Assembly: GCA_000153745.1 (NCBI GenBank)
Contig: DS022282.1
Location: forward strand, 2,164,783 to 2,228,782
Length of the DNA stretch: 64,000 nt
Reading direction: 5' to 3'
Origin: Rhodobacterales bacterium HTCC2255
GTDB taxonomy: Bacteria > Pseudomonadota > Alphaproteobacteria > Rhodobacterales > Rhodobacteraceae
In this document: piece by piece, positions 37,039 through 45,965 of the stretch
How positions within the stretch are numbered: the stretch's first letter is position 1
Layout of the letters: each line of letters opens with the position of its first letter
Made by a program: the position numbers and the translations under genes
Notes under the pieces: model-generated
The model's input: only the letters and a program-made list of their open reading frames with translations
What the model was told of the DNA's origin: nothing
The model's database searches: none

Positions 37039-39009
37039 ATGGCCGCTAAAGAAGATAGTTCAAAAAAAGGTGAAGTTAACGAAGGCATGGGCGATATGAG
37101 CCAAGCTGCAGTTAAAAAGATGATCGCAGTTGCTCGCGAACGAGGCTACATAACGTATGATGAGCTTAACGATGTAATGCCACCAGACCAGGTTGCTTCA
37201 GAACAGATAGAAGACGTAATGTCTATGCTTTCTGAAATGGGTATAAATATTATTGAAGCCGATGAAGTTGAAGACGAAGGCCCAACAGATGTAACTGTTG
37301 TTGCTAACGACGCTAAAGAAGTGACTTTAGCTGCAACAGGCAAAGAAACCTTAGACAGAACTGATGATCCTGTTCGCATGTACCTGAGAGAAATGGGTTC
37401 AGTAGAATTATTGTCTCGCGAAGGTGAGATTGCCATAGCAAAAAGAATTGAAGCTGGGCGTAAAACAATGATTGAAGGGTTATGTGAAAGCCCCTTAACA
37501 TTCCAAGCTATTACAATCTGGCGCGATGAACTTTTAGAGGAAGAAATTCTTCTTCGTGATGTGATCGATCTAGAGACTACATTTAGTGACACGCTAGATG
37601 ATGATGAAGATCCAATGGTTGGCCCTCTTACTGGAGCTCCAAAACCTTCATCTTCGCCAGCCCACGAATTAGATGCTGATGGCAATCGCTTAAATGATGA
37701 TGAAGATGAAGATGAAGATGAAGATGATGCTGCAAATATTTCTCTTGCAGCAATGGAAGAAACACTTAAGCCAGATGTTCTAGCCACATTAGCAAAAATA
37801 GCTAAAGATTATAATAAATTGGCAAGTATGCAGGATGAAAGAATATCTGCAACTATTAATGAAGATGATACATTCTCTGATAAATCAGAAAAATCATACC
37901 AGAAATTACGCAATAGTCTTGTTGAACAAGTGAACGCATTGCATTTTCATAACAATCGAATTGATGCTCTTATCGACCAACTTTATGGGATAAACAGAAA
38001 AATTATGTCTATCGATTCAGGCATGGTTAAAATAGCTGACCAATCTCGTATCAATCGACGCGAATTTGTTGATAAATACCGTGGTCAAGAATTAGACCCT
38101 ATGTGGTTGGATAAGATAGCTGAAAATGAAGATGGACGTGGTTGGAAAACTTTCATTGAAAAACACCGTGAAAAAGCTGAAGAACTACGAGCTGATATGG
38201 CACAAGTTGGCCATTATGTTGGTGTAGACATTCCAGAATTTCGAAGAATTGTTAATCAGGTTCAAAAAGGCGAAAAAGAAGCACGAAGTGCTAAAAAAGA
38301 AATGGTCGAAGCAAATTTGCGCTTGGTTATCTCAATTGCGAAAAAATACACAAATCGTGGATTGCAATTCTTGGATTTGATTCAAGAAGGTAATATTGGA
38401 CTCATGAAAGCTGTTGATAAATTTGAGTACCGCCGCGGTTATAAATTTAGCACTTATGCTACATGGTGGATCAGACAAGCAATAACTCGTTCAATTGCAG
38501 ACCAAGCACGTACTATTCGTATTCCTGTTCACATGATTGAAACAATTAATAAGTTGGTACGAACAGGTCGCCAAATGCTACATGAAATTGGACGTGAACC
38601 CACGCCTGAAGAGTTAGCTTCAAAGCTACAAATGCCTTTGGATAAAGTCCGTAAGGTAATGAAAATAGCAAAAGAGCCCATCTCATTAGAAACACCAATT
38701 GGGGACGAAGAAGACTCTCAATTAGGTGATTTCATAGAAGACAAAAATGCTATTTTACCATTGGAATCTGCAATCCAAGGAAACCTCAAAGAAACTACTA
38801 CAAGGGTATTAGCCTCACTTACTCCTCGAGAAGAGCGCGTATTACGCATGCGATTTGGCATTGGAATGAACACAGACCATACGCTTGAAGAAGTTGGACA
38901 ACAATTTAGCGTCACAAGAGAACGTATTCGACAGATTGAAGCAAAAGCTTTGAGGAAATTAAAACATCCAAGTCGTAGCCGAAAATTAAGAAGTTTCTTA
39001 GATCAATAA
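37039..39009 (+). CDS. rpoD: RNA polymerase sigma factor RpoD (sigma-70)
   Basis: A 656-residue housekeeping sigma factor. Domains in order: region 1.1 (about 20-90), region 1.2 ([22 protein letters not shown]), a long non-conserved region with an Asp/Glu run encoded by GATGAA repeats (37690-37730), region 2 ([35 protein letters not shown]), region 3, and region 4 with the helix-turn-helix [23 protein letters not shown] lies 6 bases before the ATG. A strong terminator follows. Confidence 0.97.
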   Translation: MAAKEDSSKKGEVNEGMGDMSQAAVKKMIAVARERGYITYDELNDVMPPDQVASEQIEDVMSMLSEMGINIIEADEVEDEGPTDVTVVANDAKEVTLAATGKETLDRTDDPVRMYLREMGSVELLSREGEIAIAKRIEAGRKTMIEGLCESPLTFQAITIWRDELLEEEILLRDVIDLETTFSDTLDDDEDPMVGPLTGAPKPSSSPAHELDADGNRLNDDEDEDEDEDDAANISLAAMEETLKPDVLATLAKIAKDYNKLASMQDERISATINEDDTFSDKSEKSYQKLRNSLVEQVNALHFHNNRIDALIDQLYGINRKIMSIDSGMVKIADQSRINRREFVDKYRGQELDPMWLDKIAENEDGRGWKTFIEKHREKAEELRADMAQVGHYVGVDIPEFRRIVNQVQKGEKEARSAKKEMVEANLRLVISIAKKYTNRGLQFLDLIQEGNIGLMKAVDKFEYRRGYKFSTYATWWIRQAITRSIADQARTIRIPVHMIETINKLVRTGRQMLHEIGREPTPEELASKLQMPLDKVRKVMKIAKEPISLETPIGDEEDSQLGDFIEDKNAILPLESAIQGNLKETTTRVLASLTPREERVLRMRFGIGMNTDHTLEEVGQQFSVTRERIRQIEAKALRKLKHPSRSRKLRSFLDQ

Positions 39010-39010
39010 A

Positions 39011-39035
39011 TTAAAGGCGCTAACTGCGCCTTTAA
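39011..39035. terminator. Terminator after rpoD
   Basis: A perfect 10-bp stem, TTAAAGGCGC (39011-39020) with GCGCCTTTAA (39026-39035), around TAACT. It begins one base after the rpoD stop, and the stop codon of the convergent DUF302 gene lies within it, so it can serve both strands. Confidence 0.85.
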
Positions 39036-39463
39036 AAGTCCAAGGCTTGGCTTATTATATCAGTTAACAGTTCATGGACCATTTGCATTGGGCCATCAGG
39101 ATAACTTCGATGCCCAATATGCACACCATTATCGTTCTCAAAAACAAAAATATTATATGGACAATGGGCAATGTTTAGAGGGTTAGCTTCCATGACTTTT
39201 CTAGAAATTGCAGCTGAACAAAACAAAAAGATATCAGCAGATTTAAAAATTTCTATATCTGAACCAACATCGTTTGCAGTTCGTGAAAGCATATCACCTG
39301 TATGACTGATATGATCGATAACAAGACCCTTACCTAATATTGCACCTTCAACACTAAATGTCGCGTCATCAAAAGTACCCTCATAATTATATAAAATAGC
39401 AGTTTGAGCTTTTACAATACTAGCAAAAAAAACCGAAACAGCGAATAAGATCAAAAATCGCAT
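39032..39463 (-). CDS. Secreted DUF302-like protein of the sox locus
   Basis: A 143-residue protein with a Sec signal (MRFLILFAVSVFFASIVKAQ). The mature part has the DUF302 pattern: FDDATFSVEGAILGKGLVI near the start, a central IFLFCSA with one Cys, and a final CPYNIFVFENDNG. DUF302 proteins often accompany sulfur and redox clusters; the function is unknown. It is divergent from soxC with a 193-base gap containing a SoxR-type palindrome, so it is probably co-regulated. Confidence 0.75.
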   Translation of the reverse strand: MRFLILFAVSVFFASIVKAQTAILYNYEGTFDDATFSVEGAILGKGLVIDHISHTGDMLSRTANDVGSDIEIFKSADIFLFCSAAISRKVMEANPLNIAHCPYNIFVFENDNGVHIGHRSYPDGPMQMVHELLTDIISQALDF

Positions 39464-39572
39464 AATTAACTTCCTATAAATATAATGAACACTTACAATG
39501 ATTAGCACTTAAGCATTTTTATCACTAATTTATATTATCTAATATACAATAAAAAATTTAATGAAATGTTAT

Positions 39573-39588
39573 ATTCAATAATATGAAT
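39573..39588. promoter_or_regulatory. ATTC-N8-GAAT site 1 (candidate SoxR operator) upstream of soxC
   Basis: The sequence is ATTCAATAATATGAAT. It lies 68 bases before the soxC ATG and 109 bases from the DUF302 start, in the gap between those divergent genes. It shares the exact half-sites and spacing with two other sites in the locus. Confidence 0.7.
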
Positions 39589-39656
39589 TTAATATTGTTA
39601 AATCTATATTATATGATAACATAAGCTTGAATTAATTCCGAAAGGACTTCTTAGCG

Positions 39657-40931
39657 ATGAGTAATAATAAAAAAGCACCGTCACGTCGTGCATTTTTAAG
39701 CGGCTCAGCAGCTGCAATAACAGGCACCTTAGCATCTGCCTCAACTGCGAATGAAGCCGATCCATTAATCACCAATGTCCAAGATTGGGCATCTTTCACT
39801 GGAGATGGTGTTGATGAAACACCATATGGTTTACCAATAGAATTTGAAAATGATGTTATTAGACGAAATGTACCTTGGTTAACTGCTGGCCCGATTTCAT
39901 CAATAAATTTTACACCAATACATGCCTTAGAAGGCACCATTACACCACAAGGCTGTGCTTTTGAGCGCCACCATTCAGGTGCAATTGAATTACAAAAGAA
40001 AGACTACAGGCTAATGATTAATGGGTTAGTAGATAACCCACTTATTTTTACCTATGAAGATCTTGAAAGATTTCCAAGACAAAATCATGTCTACTTTTGT
40101 GAATGTGCTGCTAATACTGGTATGGAATGGGCTGGGGCACAATTAAATGGAGCACAGTTTACTCATGGAATGATTCATAACATGGAGTATACAGGTGTAC
40201 CTTTGAGATTATTATTAAATGAAGCAGGTTTAAATAAAGCACAGGATCTAAAAGATAAATGGGTTTATGTTGAGGGTGCTGATGCTTCATCCAACGGACG
40301 CTCAATTCCAATGGAAAAAGCACTTGATGACGTTTTAGTAGCCTTTAAAGCGAATGGCGAGGCACTTAGAAAAGAACATGGTTACCCCGTACGTCTTGTT
40401 GTTCCAGGTTGGGAAGGCAACATGTGGGTAAAATGGATCCGAAGAATAGAAGTATCCGATACTCCTGTTGAAAGTAGGGAGGAAACATCTAAATATACAG
40501 ATGTGTTAGCAAACGGCATCGCACGAAAATGGACTTGGGTAATGGATGCCAAATCTATTATAACATCTCCTAGCCCGCAGAAACCAGTTACACATGGAAA
40601 TGGTCCTTTAGTAATATCGGGATTAGCTTGGTCAGGTCATGGAAAAATCACAAGAGTTGATATCTCTAAAGATGGTGGAATTACATGGGAAACAGCACGC
40701 CTAGGCAATCAAAGTGAAACGAAAGCACTAACACGATTTTACTTAGATACTGAATGGAGCGGCGAAGAATGGCTTCTCCAGGCACGAGCAATTGATGAAA
40801 CAGGTTATATTCAACCTACCAAACATCAACTCCGTGAAATTCGAGGTGAAAACTCTGTTTATCATAATAATTGCATACAAACATGGAATTTAAAAGCTAC
40901 AGGTGAGGTCGAAAATGTTGAAGTATCTTAG
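39657..40931 (+). CDS. soxC: Sulfite dehydrogenase molybdenum subunit SoxC
   Basis: SoxC carries the molybdenum cofactor of the SoxCD sulfane dehydrogenase, which removes six electrons from the sulfane sulfur bound to SoxY in the periplasm. The 424-residue protein has a Tat signal (SRRAFLSG, about 9-16), the sulfite-oxidase Mo domain with the ligand Cys in FCECAANTG, and a C-terminal dimerisation domain. AAAGGA precedes the ATG. The soxD start overlaps its end, so SoxC and SoxD are coupled. Its direction is opposite to soxXYZAB. Confidence 0.96.
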   Translation: MSNNKKAPSRRAFLSGSAAAITGTLASASTANEADPLITNVQDWASFTGDGVDETPYGLPIEFENDVIRRNVPWLTAGPISSINFTPIHALEGTITPQGCAFERHHSGAIELQKKDYRLMINGLVDNPLIFTYEDLERFPRQNHVYFCECAANTGMEWAGAQLNGAQFTHGMIHNMEYTGVPLRLLLNEAGLNKAQDLKDKWVYVEGADASSNGRSIPMEKALDDVLVAFKANGEALRKEHGYPVRLVVPGWEGNMWVKWIRRIEVSDTPVESREETSKYTDVLANGIARKWTWVMDAKSIITSPSPQKPVTHGNGPLVISGLAWSGHGKITRVDISKDGGITWETARLGNQSETKALTRFYLDTEWSGEEWLLQARAIDETGYIQPTKHQLREIRGENSVYHNNCIQTWNLKATGEVENVEVS

Positions 40932-41928
40932 CTTAATAATAGTGAGTATTCTGGCAACAACACCAATTTTTGCTGACAGTAAGCTTGGTTTAGGAAGAAC
41001 CGCATTGCCGTCTGAAATTACTGCATGGGATGTTGATATTTTACCTGATGGCCGTGGTTTACCTGTTGGAAATGGCGACGCTATAGTAGGCGAGGAGACC
41101 TTTGCCAACAAATGTGCATCTTGTCATGGTGACTTTGCTGAAGGTGTTGGTAACTGGCCAGCACTTGCTGGAGGATTTGATACTCTAGCAGATGAAGATC
41201 CTGTTAAGACAGTTGGATCTTATTGGCCATATCTTTCAACACTTTGGGACTATATAAATAGATCAATGCCATTTGGGGGAGCTCAAACTCTTACAAGTGA
41301 TGAAGTTTATTCAATAGTTGCCTACATACTATACTCAAATGATTTAATCGAAGATGATTTCGTGTTGAACGAAAAGAATTTTCAAGAATTTAATATGTAC
41401 AATAGTAACGGTTTTATTATTGATGATAGGAAAATTAGCGAATATCCAATTTGGTCAAAAGAGCCATGTATGGAAAATTGTAAAAAATCTACATCAATAA
41501 CTAAGCGTGCAAGTATTATTGATGTTACTCCCGAAGAAACTTCTACTGAAGTGGAGATAAAACAATCTGCGTTGAGTCCAGTCGAAAAAGATACGGCTTC
41601 TATTGATCCCAAATTAATAAATGCTGGGAAAAAAGTATTCAAAAAATGTAAAGCCTGCCATGCAGTTGGTGAAGGCGCTAAAAATAAATCAGGGCCTCAA
41701 TTATATGAAATTATTGGTCGCAAAATGGGCACGGCAAATAGATATAAATACTCAAAGGGCTTTAAAGTAGCTGCAGAAGAAGGTCGAATCTGGACTGAAG
41801 AACTCATGGTTGAATTCTTAAGAAAACCAAAAAAATTCATCAAAGGCACTAAAATGTCTTTTGGTGGACTGAAGAAAGATAAAGACTTAAACGCAATTGT
41901 AGCTTACTTAAAAACACAAGATAATTAA
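40915..41928 (+). CDS. soxD: Sulfane dehydrogenase diheme cytochrome SoxD
   Basis: A 337-residue periplasmic cytochrome c, electron-accepting partner of SoxC. Sec signal at about 1-20 (ending IFAD). Two class I heme domains: CASCH at 67-71 and CKACH at 245-249, with Met314 as a likely axial ligand of the second. The linker (about 180-235) is low-complexity and acidic. It overlaps the end of soxC by 17 bases from ATG 40915; a GTG lies four codons earlier. It converges on soxB. Confidence 0.94.
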   Translation: MLKYLSLIIVSILATTPIFADSKLGLGRTALPSEITAWDVDILPDGRGLPVGNGDAIVGEETFANKCASCHGDFAEGVGNWPALAGGFDTLADEDPVKTVGSYWPYLSTLWDYINRSMPFGGAQTLTSDEVYSIVAYILYSNDLIEDDFVLNEKNFQEFNMYNSNGFIIDDRKISEYPIWSKEPCMENCKKSTSITKRASIIDVTPEETSTEVEIKQSALSPVEKDTASIDPKLINAGKKVFKKCKACHAVGEGAKNKSGPQLYEIIGRKMGTANRYKYSKGFKVAAEEGRIWTEELMVEFLRKPKKFIKGTKMSFGGLKKDKDLNAIVAYLKTQDN

Positions 41929-41975
41929 TTTAATTTAAAAATAAAATTATGTGTAATTAAAAATAATTAAAATAT

Positions 41976-43658
41976 TTATATTCCTGAAACTTTTACAGAA
42001 GTGTTTGGGTCTATACTCACAGATTCTTGCTTTTTGATCCAACTCTCGGCAACATCCCAAATTGCTGGGCCTTCAGTATTTTCATTAACTGAAGCCCATC
42101 CTGCAACTTGGTAAGATTTATTTGCTTCAACTTTTTCACCAGTTTTAAGAATTGTCATATCTGTTATTCTTGAACCTTGAGGCTTTGATACATCAATTGA
42201 ATAGCCCATACCACCAACTCTAACCATATCGCCTCCTTGTTGATAATATGGATCAGGATTAAATAGGTTATCAGCTACATCTTCTAAAATTACATGTAAG
42301 AATTCACCAGTCATTTCCGTTCTATATGCCTCTGGATAAGACATTGCAGTGGCATTAAATAAGTCTTCACGGGTAATATCTTGACCCGGCAACAAACTAG
42401 GTCCCCATCTAAAACCTGGCGATAGGGCAATGTCAGCTTCGCGTTCATCTATTAATGCATTGCATAGTAAATCATCCCAAGTACCATTAAAATTTCCACG
42501 TCTATATAACTCTTGATCAGTAGTGCCTAAAACCTCTTTTAGCTGATCTGAAAATGGTGCTCTTTGTTCATCTATTAACGCTCTTACATATGGATCAGGG
42601 GCAATAACATCACTGAAAATTGGAATTAATTTGTGGGAGAACCCTTTCACTTCACCTTCCCTAACATCTAAATCTAATCGAGTTACAAATTTTCCATTTG
42701 AACCAGAAGCAATTAACATTGTTGAACCCACTAAGACGGGTTCTGGCAATGCATCGTGGGTGTGCCCTGTAAGAATAACATCGATACCATTCACTCGACT
42801 TGCTAATTTTCTATCTACATCAAATCCATTATGAGATAATAAAACCACAAGTTCTGCACCCAAAGCCTGAACTTCATTTACAACTTCAACCATTCTTTCT
42901 TCACGGATTCCAAATGATAGATTTGGGAACATCCATCCAGGATTTGCAATTGGCATATAAGGGAATGCTTGCCCTATTACTGCAATCTTAACTCCGCCTC
43001 GCTCAAACATTTTATAAGGTTCATAAGCTGGCTCTTCCCATTCATTATCAAAAATGTTTGCCCCCAAAAATGGAAAGTCTAAGGAATCTACAATTTCAGT
43101 CACTCGATCAATACCCAATGTGAATTCCCAATGAGATGTCATGGCATCAGGCTTCAAAGCATTCATAACATTTACCATATCTTGACCTTGGGTGTGATGC
43201 GTCGTGTAAGATCCTTGCCAAGTATCACCGCCATCAAGCAGTAATGCATCTGGTCTATCTGAACGGATTGAATTTATTACAGTTGCAACACGATCTAATC
43301 CACCCATTCGACCATAGGTTTTTGCAAGTGCGCTAAAATCATTATAAGTAAGTGCATAGGCTTCTGGTGTTCCAGGCGTCATATTAAATAAATTTAAAAA
43401 ATCTTTACCAGTCACATGTGGTGGCAAGCCATTTACAGAACCGATGCCTAAATTTATCTCTGGTTCACGAAAGTAAACAGGATTCAATTGTCCATGAATA
43501 TCAGTAATATGAATTAATGTTACATTACCAGTAGTATCAAATTTTAAGAGTTCATTTTGAGATAAACTTTGCTGGGCTGATGCTCGAGTAAAGCCCCCTG
43601 CACCGTAAATAGCAGATGCAGCAACAGTTGCTTGTAAAAAATCACGTCGTGAAATCAT
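41976..43658 (-). CDS. soxB: Thiosulfohydrolase SoxB
   Basis: A dinuclear Mn enzyme that hydrolytically releases sulfate from SoxY-bound thiosulfonate. Metallophosphoesterase motifs: HITDIHGQLNP, DGGDTWQGS, the SoxB-specific TSHWEFT, LSHNG and GHTHD, then a 5'-nucleotidase C-terminal domain. It has 560 residues from ATG 43658, which has GAGGG 8 bases upstream and opens a Tat signal MISRRDFLQ. The frame continues upstream but runs into a hairpin and a palindrome, so I reject the longer form. It is separated from soxA by that hairpin. Confidence 0.96.
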   Translation of the reverse strand: MISRRDFLQATVAASAIYGAGGFTRASAQQSLSQNELLKFDTTGNVTLIHITDIHGQLNPVYFREPEINLGIGSVNGLPPHVTGKDFLNLFNMTPGTPEAYALTYNDFSALAKTYGRMGGLDRVATVINSIRSDRPDALLLDGGDTWQGSYTTHHTQGQDMVNVMNALKPDAMTSHWEFTLGIDRVTEIVDSLDFPFLGANIFDNEWEEPAYEPYKMFERGGVKIAVIGQAFPYMPIANPGWMFPNLSFGIREERMVEVVNEVQALGAELVVLLSHNGFDVDRKLASRVNGIDVILTGHTHDALPEPVLVGSTMLIASGSNGKFVTRLDLDVREGEVKGFSHKLIPIFSDVIAPDPYVRALIDEQRAPFSDQLKEVLGTTDQELYRRGNFNGTWDDLLCNALIDEREADIALSPGFRWGPSLLPGQDITREDLFNATAMSYPEAYRTEMTGEFLHVILEDVADNLFNPDPYYQQGGDMVRVGGMGYSIDVSKPQGSRITDMTILKTGEKVEANKSYQVAGWASVNENTEGPAIWDVAESWIKKQESVSIDPNTSVKVSGI

Positions 43659-43673
43659 ATCAAAATCCCTCAT

Positions 43674-43689
43674 ATTCATTATTTTGAAT
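43674..43689. promoter_or_regulatory. ATTC-N8-GAAT site 2 (candidate SoxR operator) upstream of soxB
   Basis: The sequence is ATTCATTATTTTGAAT. It lies 15 bases upstream of the soxB ATG, between the soxA terminator-like hairpin and the soxB ribosome site. This suggests that soxB has its own repressible promoter. Confidence 0.65.
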
Positions 43690-43705
43690 GTTATAAAATA
43701 AATAA

Positions 43706-43733
43706 ACCCCACAACGAATTAACATTGTGGGGT
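43706..43733 (-). terminator. Terminator-like hairpin between soxA and soxB
   Basis: A perfect 9-bp stem, ACCCCACAA (43706-43714) with TTGTGGGGT (43725-43733). On the minus strand it begins 13 bases after the soxA stop and is followed by TTATTTATTTT, as in an intrinsic terminator. It would end or reduce transcription before soxB. Confidence 0.75.
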
Positions 43734-43746
43734 AAAAAACTTAAAC

Positions 43747-44592
43747 TTAGTTACGTACTGATGGGCTTTCCACTGATAGACCATTTCCTCTAGATGCAAC
43801 ATAAAGCTCTAGAGCACGAAATTCGTCTGAACCTTCTTTAAAAGGTGTCGCTCTAATATTTTTCATACAACCTTTGAAGCGCGCATGAATAGAATTCATT
43901 TTGGCATTCTTTAACCTGTATGTTGGAAAACCATTTATTTGCCCTTGAGAAAGGTGGTCAGCACGTATCATGTTACCATAGTTATCTTCATGACAATTTG
44001 CACATGACATATCCAATTGACCAACTCTCGTGTAATACAACTCTTTACCTAAATCATATGCACCAGCAGCTTCACCATCTGTTTTAACATTTATTGGCAT
44101 GCCACGAGATTGTAATGAAATTAATGATGTCATGGCAGTCATCTTACCTTTTGACCATTTCCAAGGCTCAGCACCCATTCTCTCAGTGCGGCAATCATTT
44201 ACTAATGTTTCCATTGTATCTAATTTTCCAGTTGTTGCATTATGTCGAGGCAGTGTTGACTTTAAACCTTCAAATGATGCTACATCTTCATGACATGATG
44301 CACATGACTTACCCTCAGATCCATCGACTTTTGCATATAGATCTTCGCCTTGTTCAATAAATATAAACGATGGGTTATCAAAATCATCCATTTGCAATGC
44401 TTGAGTTTCATTAGTTCTAAAACGCCAGCCAGATATCAATTCATCTAATGCACTATCAGCGGGTGCTGCAGCCTTAGTTGATATGTTTAGATCTCCGTTT
44501 ATTACCAACTCAGCGTCTTCATCAGCAATTGCCACTGTTGTGATAGTAGACAAAGCCAAAATACATGTCAGAGTTCTTGTGAACTTCTTCAT
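43747..44592 (-). CDS. soxA: L-cysteine S-thiosulfotransferase SoxA, diheme
   Basis: SoxA with SoxX attaches thiosulfate to the SoxY swinging-arm cysteine. The 281-residue protein has a Sec signal (MKKFTRTLTCILALSTITTVAIA). Two c-type hemes: CASCH 97-101 and CANCH 197-201; the likely distal ligand is C134, and the active-site cysteine ligand is C242 in RFKGCM. This is the diheme form known from Paracoccus and Rhodovulum. ATG 44592 opens the signal peptide; longer readings overlap soxZ. Confidence 0.96.
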   Translation of the reverse strand: MKKFTRTLTCILALSTITTVAIADEDAELVINGDLNISTKAAAPADSALDELISGWRFRTNETQALQMDDFDNPSFIFIEQGEDLYAKVDGSEGKSCASCHEDVASFEGLKSTLPRHNATTGKLDTMETLVNDCRTERMGAEPWKWSKGKMTAMTSLISLQSRGMPINVKTDGEAAGAYDLGKELYYTRVGQLDMSCANCHEDNYGNMIRADHLSQGQINGFPTYRLKNAKMNSIHARFKGCMKNIRATPFKEGSDEFRALELYVASRGNGLSVESPSVRN

Positions 44593-44617
44593 TATAGTAT
44601 CCTCCCTTTTTTGCGCA

Positions 44618-44938
44618 TTAAGCGACAGTAATGGTTTTTGTTTGTTCAACAGTTGAACCATCATCATCAGTCCATTTCATCACTAGATCACCAGTGGCTG
44701 GTACATTAAAACTAAATTGAAAATATGGATTTGTTGAGATTGCAGGTTCAAACTTTGCAGATACAACTTCCTCACCCCCAAACGTTGCTGAGAATGCATT
44801 GATAATTTTACGAGGAATTAAGTTTCCATCACCATCCTTACGACGGCCAGATTCCATTTTATGATTAACTAATGTTTTGATTGTCACCAATTCTCCTGCT
44901 GCTGCAGTTTTTGGTGCTTTTACACGTGCTTTTGCCAT
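44618..44938 (-). CDS. soxZ: Thiosulfate oxidation carrier SoxZ
   Basis: A 106-residue immunoglobulin-like partner of SoxY. Typical features are the start KARVKAPKTAAAGELVTIKTLVNHKMESG and the strand end KWTDDDGSTVEQTKTI. It has no signal peptide, as expected, since SoxZ rides out of the cell with Tat-exported SoxY. It lies 18 bases after soxY. Confidence 0.96.
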   Translation of the reverse strand: MAKARVKAPKTAAAGELVTIKTLVNHKMESGRRKDGDGNLIPRKIINAFSATFGGEEVVSAKFEPAISTNPYFQFSFNVPATGDLVMKWTDDDGSTVEQTKTITVA

Positions 44939-44956
44939 GTGAACTCTCCTTTTCTG

Positions 44957-45379
44957 CTAGCCGCCGCAGCCGCCAATTGTTACTTTTACTGTTTTTGCTA
45001 CTTGAGCGTATGATCCATCAGCCATTTCAGCTACTGCAATTACTTCTTGTGTTCCAGCAAGGCGAATTCTGGTTGAACCAGATGCATCACTTAATTTTCC
45101 AAAATTAAATGTTCCAACTCCAGGAGTTGGGTTTCCATCAGCTAACAACATCACACGTTTTGCTCCAGGTGCAGAGAACTGTACTGGTACAGTATTTCCA
45201 TTTTCTGCAATTTCTGGAGTTGTTAGATTAATACCACCATCACTTACAGCGGCTCCATTAGTAAATGCGTTAATAACAGCCATTGTTTCATCTTTTGCTG
45301 CAAATGCATTTAGAGGCATGAGTGTTACAACAAATGATGCTGAACCTAATGCTAAAGCATTTCTACGAGTTAATGACAT
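44957..45379 (-). CDS. soxY: Sulfur carrier protein SoxY
   Basis: The carrier on which all intermediates are bound. 140 residues with a Tat signal (TRRNALALGSASF) and the diagnostic C-terminal swinging arm GGCGG (136-140), whose C138 binds the sulfur chain. It starts 3 bases after the soxX stop, so it is coupled to it. Confidence 0.97.
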   Translation of the reverse strand: MSLTRRNALALGSASFVVTLMPLNAFAAKDETMAVINAFTNGAAVSDGGINLTTPEIAENGNTVPVQFSAPGAKRVMLLADGNPTPGVGTFNFGKLSDASGSTRIRLAGTQEVIAVAEMADGSYAQVAKTVKVTIGGCGG

Positions 45380-45382
45380 TCT

Positions 45383-45841
45383 CTACTCCTCTTTTAATGT
45401 TAATATATATGCCACAACATCTTCAACTTGTTGTGCTGATAAAATTGTTTTACCGACAAATTTCTTTAATGTTCTCACACCATTTTGCGTACTGTAAAAT
45501 GCTGGCATTATTGTTCCTTCAAAGGTATTTTTTGAATTTACAACAATTCCTCTTAACTCTTCTTCACTCCAACGAGAACCTGCACCATTCAATTCAGGGC
45601 CAACTTCTCCGTGAAAAGATTGAGCTGATGCGTCATCATTGACATGACAGGCCAAACAATTACCTAGCTTACGATTTGTTGAAACTTTTTTCCCTGCGAC
45701 TGGATCACCAGCAACACCAGTAAGTGAGCCCGAAATTCCCCCATACTCTCCAAACGATACGTCAGTTGGTGAAATGTCTCCAGCAATAACGGATGTGGAT
45801 ATTAACGTTGCCGAAACGGCAATAAGACTGCGAAGCAGCAT
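45383..45841 (-). CDS. soxX: Monoheme cytochrome SoxX
   Basis: The electron-accepting partner of SoxA. 152 residues with a Sec signal (about 1-21, ending VIAG). One class I heme: CLACH at 62-66 with the axial Met112 in TIMPAFYS. It heads the soxXYZA transcript; GGAGGAAAT lies before the ATG. An ATTC-N8-GAAT palindrome lies 68 bases upstream of its start. Confidence 0.95.
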   Translation of the reverse strand: MLLRSLIAVSATLISTSVIAGDISPTDVSFGEYGGISGSLTGVAGDPVAGKKVSTNRKLGNCLACHVNDDASAQSFHGEVGPELNGAGSRWSEEELRGIVVNSKNTFEGTIMPAFYSTQNGVRTLKKFVGKTILSAQQVEDVVAYILTLKEE

Positions 45842-45895
45842 ATGATTTCCTCCCTAATCCTTAAATTCTATAGATAGGTTAGTCGTATAAACTGA

Positions 45896-45907
45896 GTCTT
45901 GCAAGAC
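45896..45907. promoter_or_regulatory. Palindrome GTCTTGCAAGAC upstream of soxX
   Basis: A perfect 12-bp dyad, two bases from the ATTC-N8-GAAT site on the soxX side. On the minus strand a TTGCAA within it could serve as a -35 element with a weak TAACCT 17 bases on. It could be a second regulator site. Confidence 0.35.
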
Positions 45908-45909
45908 AA

Positions 45910-45925
45910 ATTCTATTTTTTGAAT
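45910..45925. promoter_or_regulatory. ATTC-N8-GAAT site 3 (candidate SoxR operator) upstream of soxX
   Basis: The sequence is ATTCTATTTTTTGAAT; the dyad extends to six bases per arm (AAATTC/GAATTT). It lies in the 124-base soxW-soxX gap, where Paracoccus and Pseudaminobacter have a SoxR operator by established work, as I recall. Confidence 0.75.
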
Positions 45926-45965
45926 TTATTTAGTAAAATGTTCCAACTTATGGGTTAGAATTAAA

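Noticed and set aside
37146-37787. A 213-codon open frame antisense to rpoD
   Set aside because: It mirrors the acidic repeat (poly-Ser on the opposite strand), lies wholly inside rpoD and has no ribosome site or recognisable domain.
43659-43712. A longer soxB start at 43712
   Set aside because: It would place coding sequence through a terminator-like hairpin and the ATTC-N8-GAAT site and would bury the Tat signal. ATG 43658 has a strong GAGGG ribosome site.
44593-44667. A longer soxA start at 44667
   Set aside because: It overlaps soxZ in another frame and puts 25 residues before a perfect Sec signal peptide.
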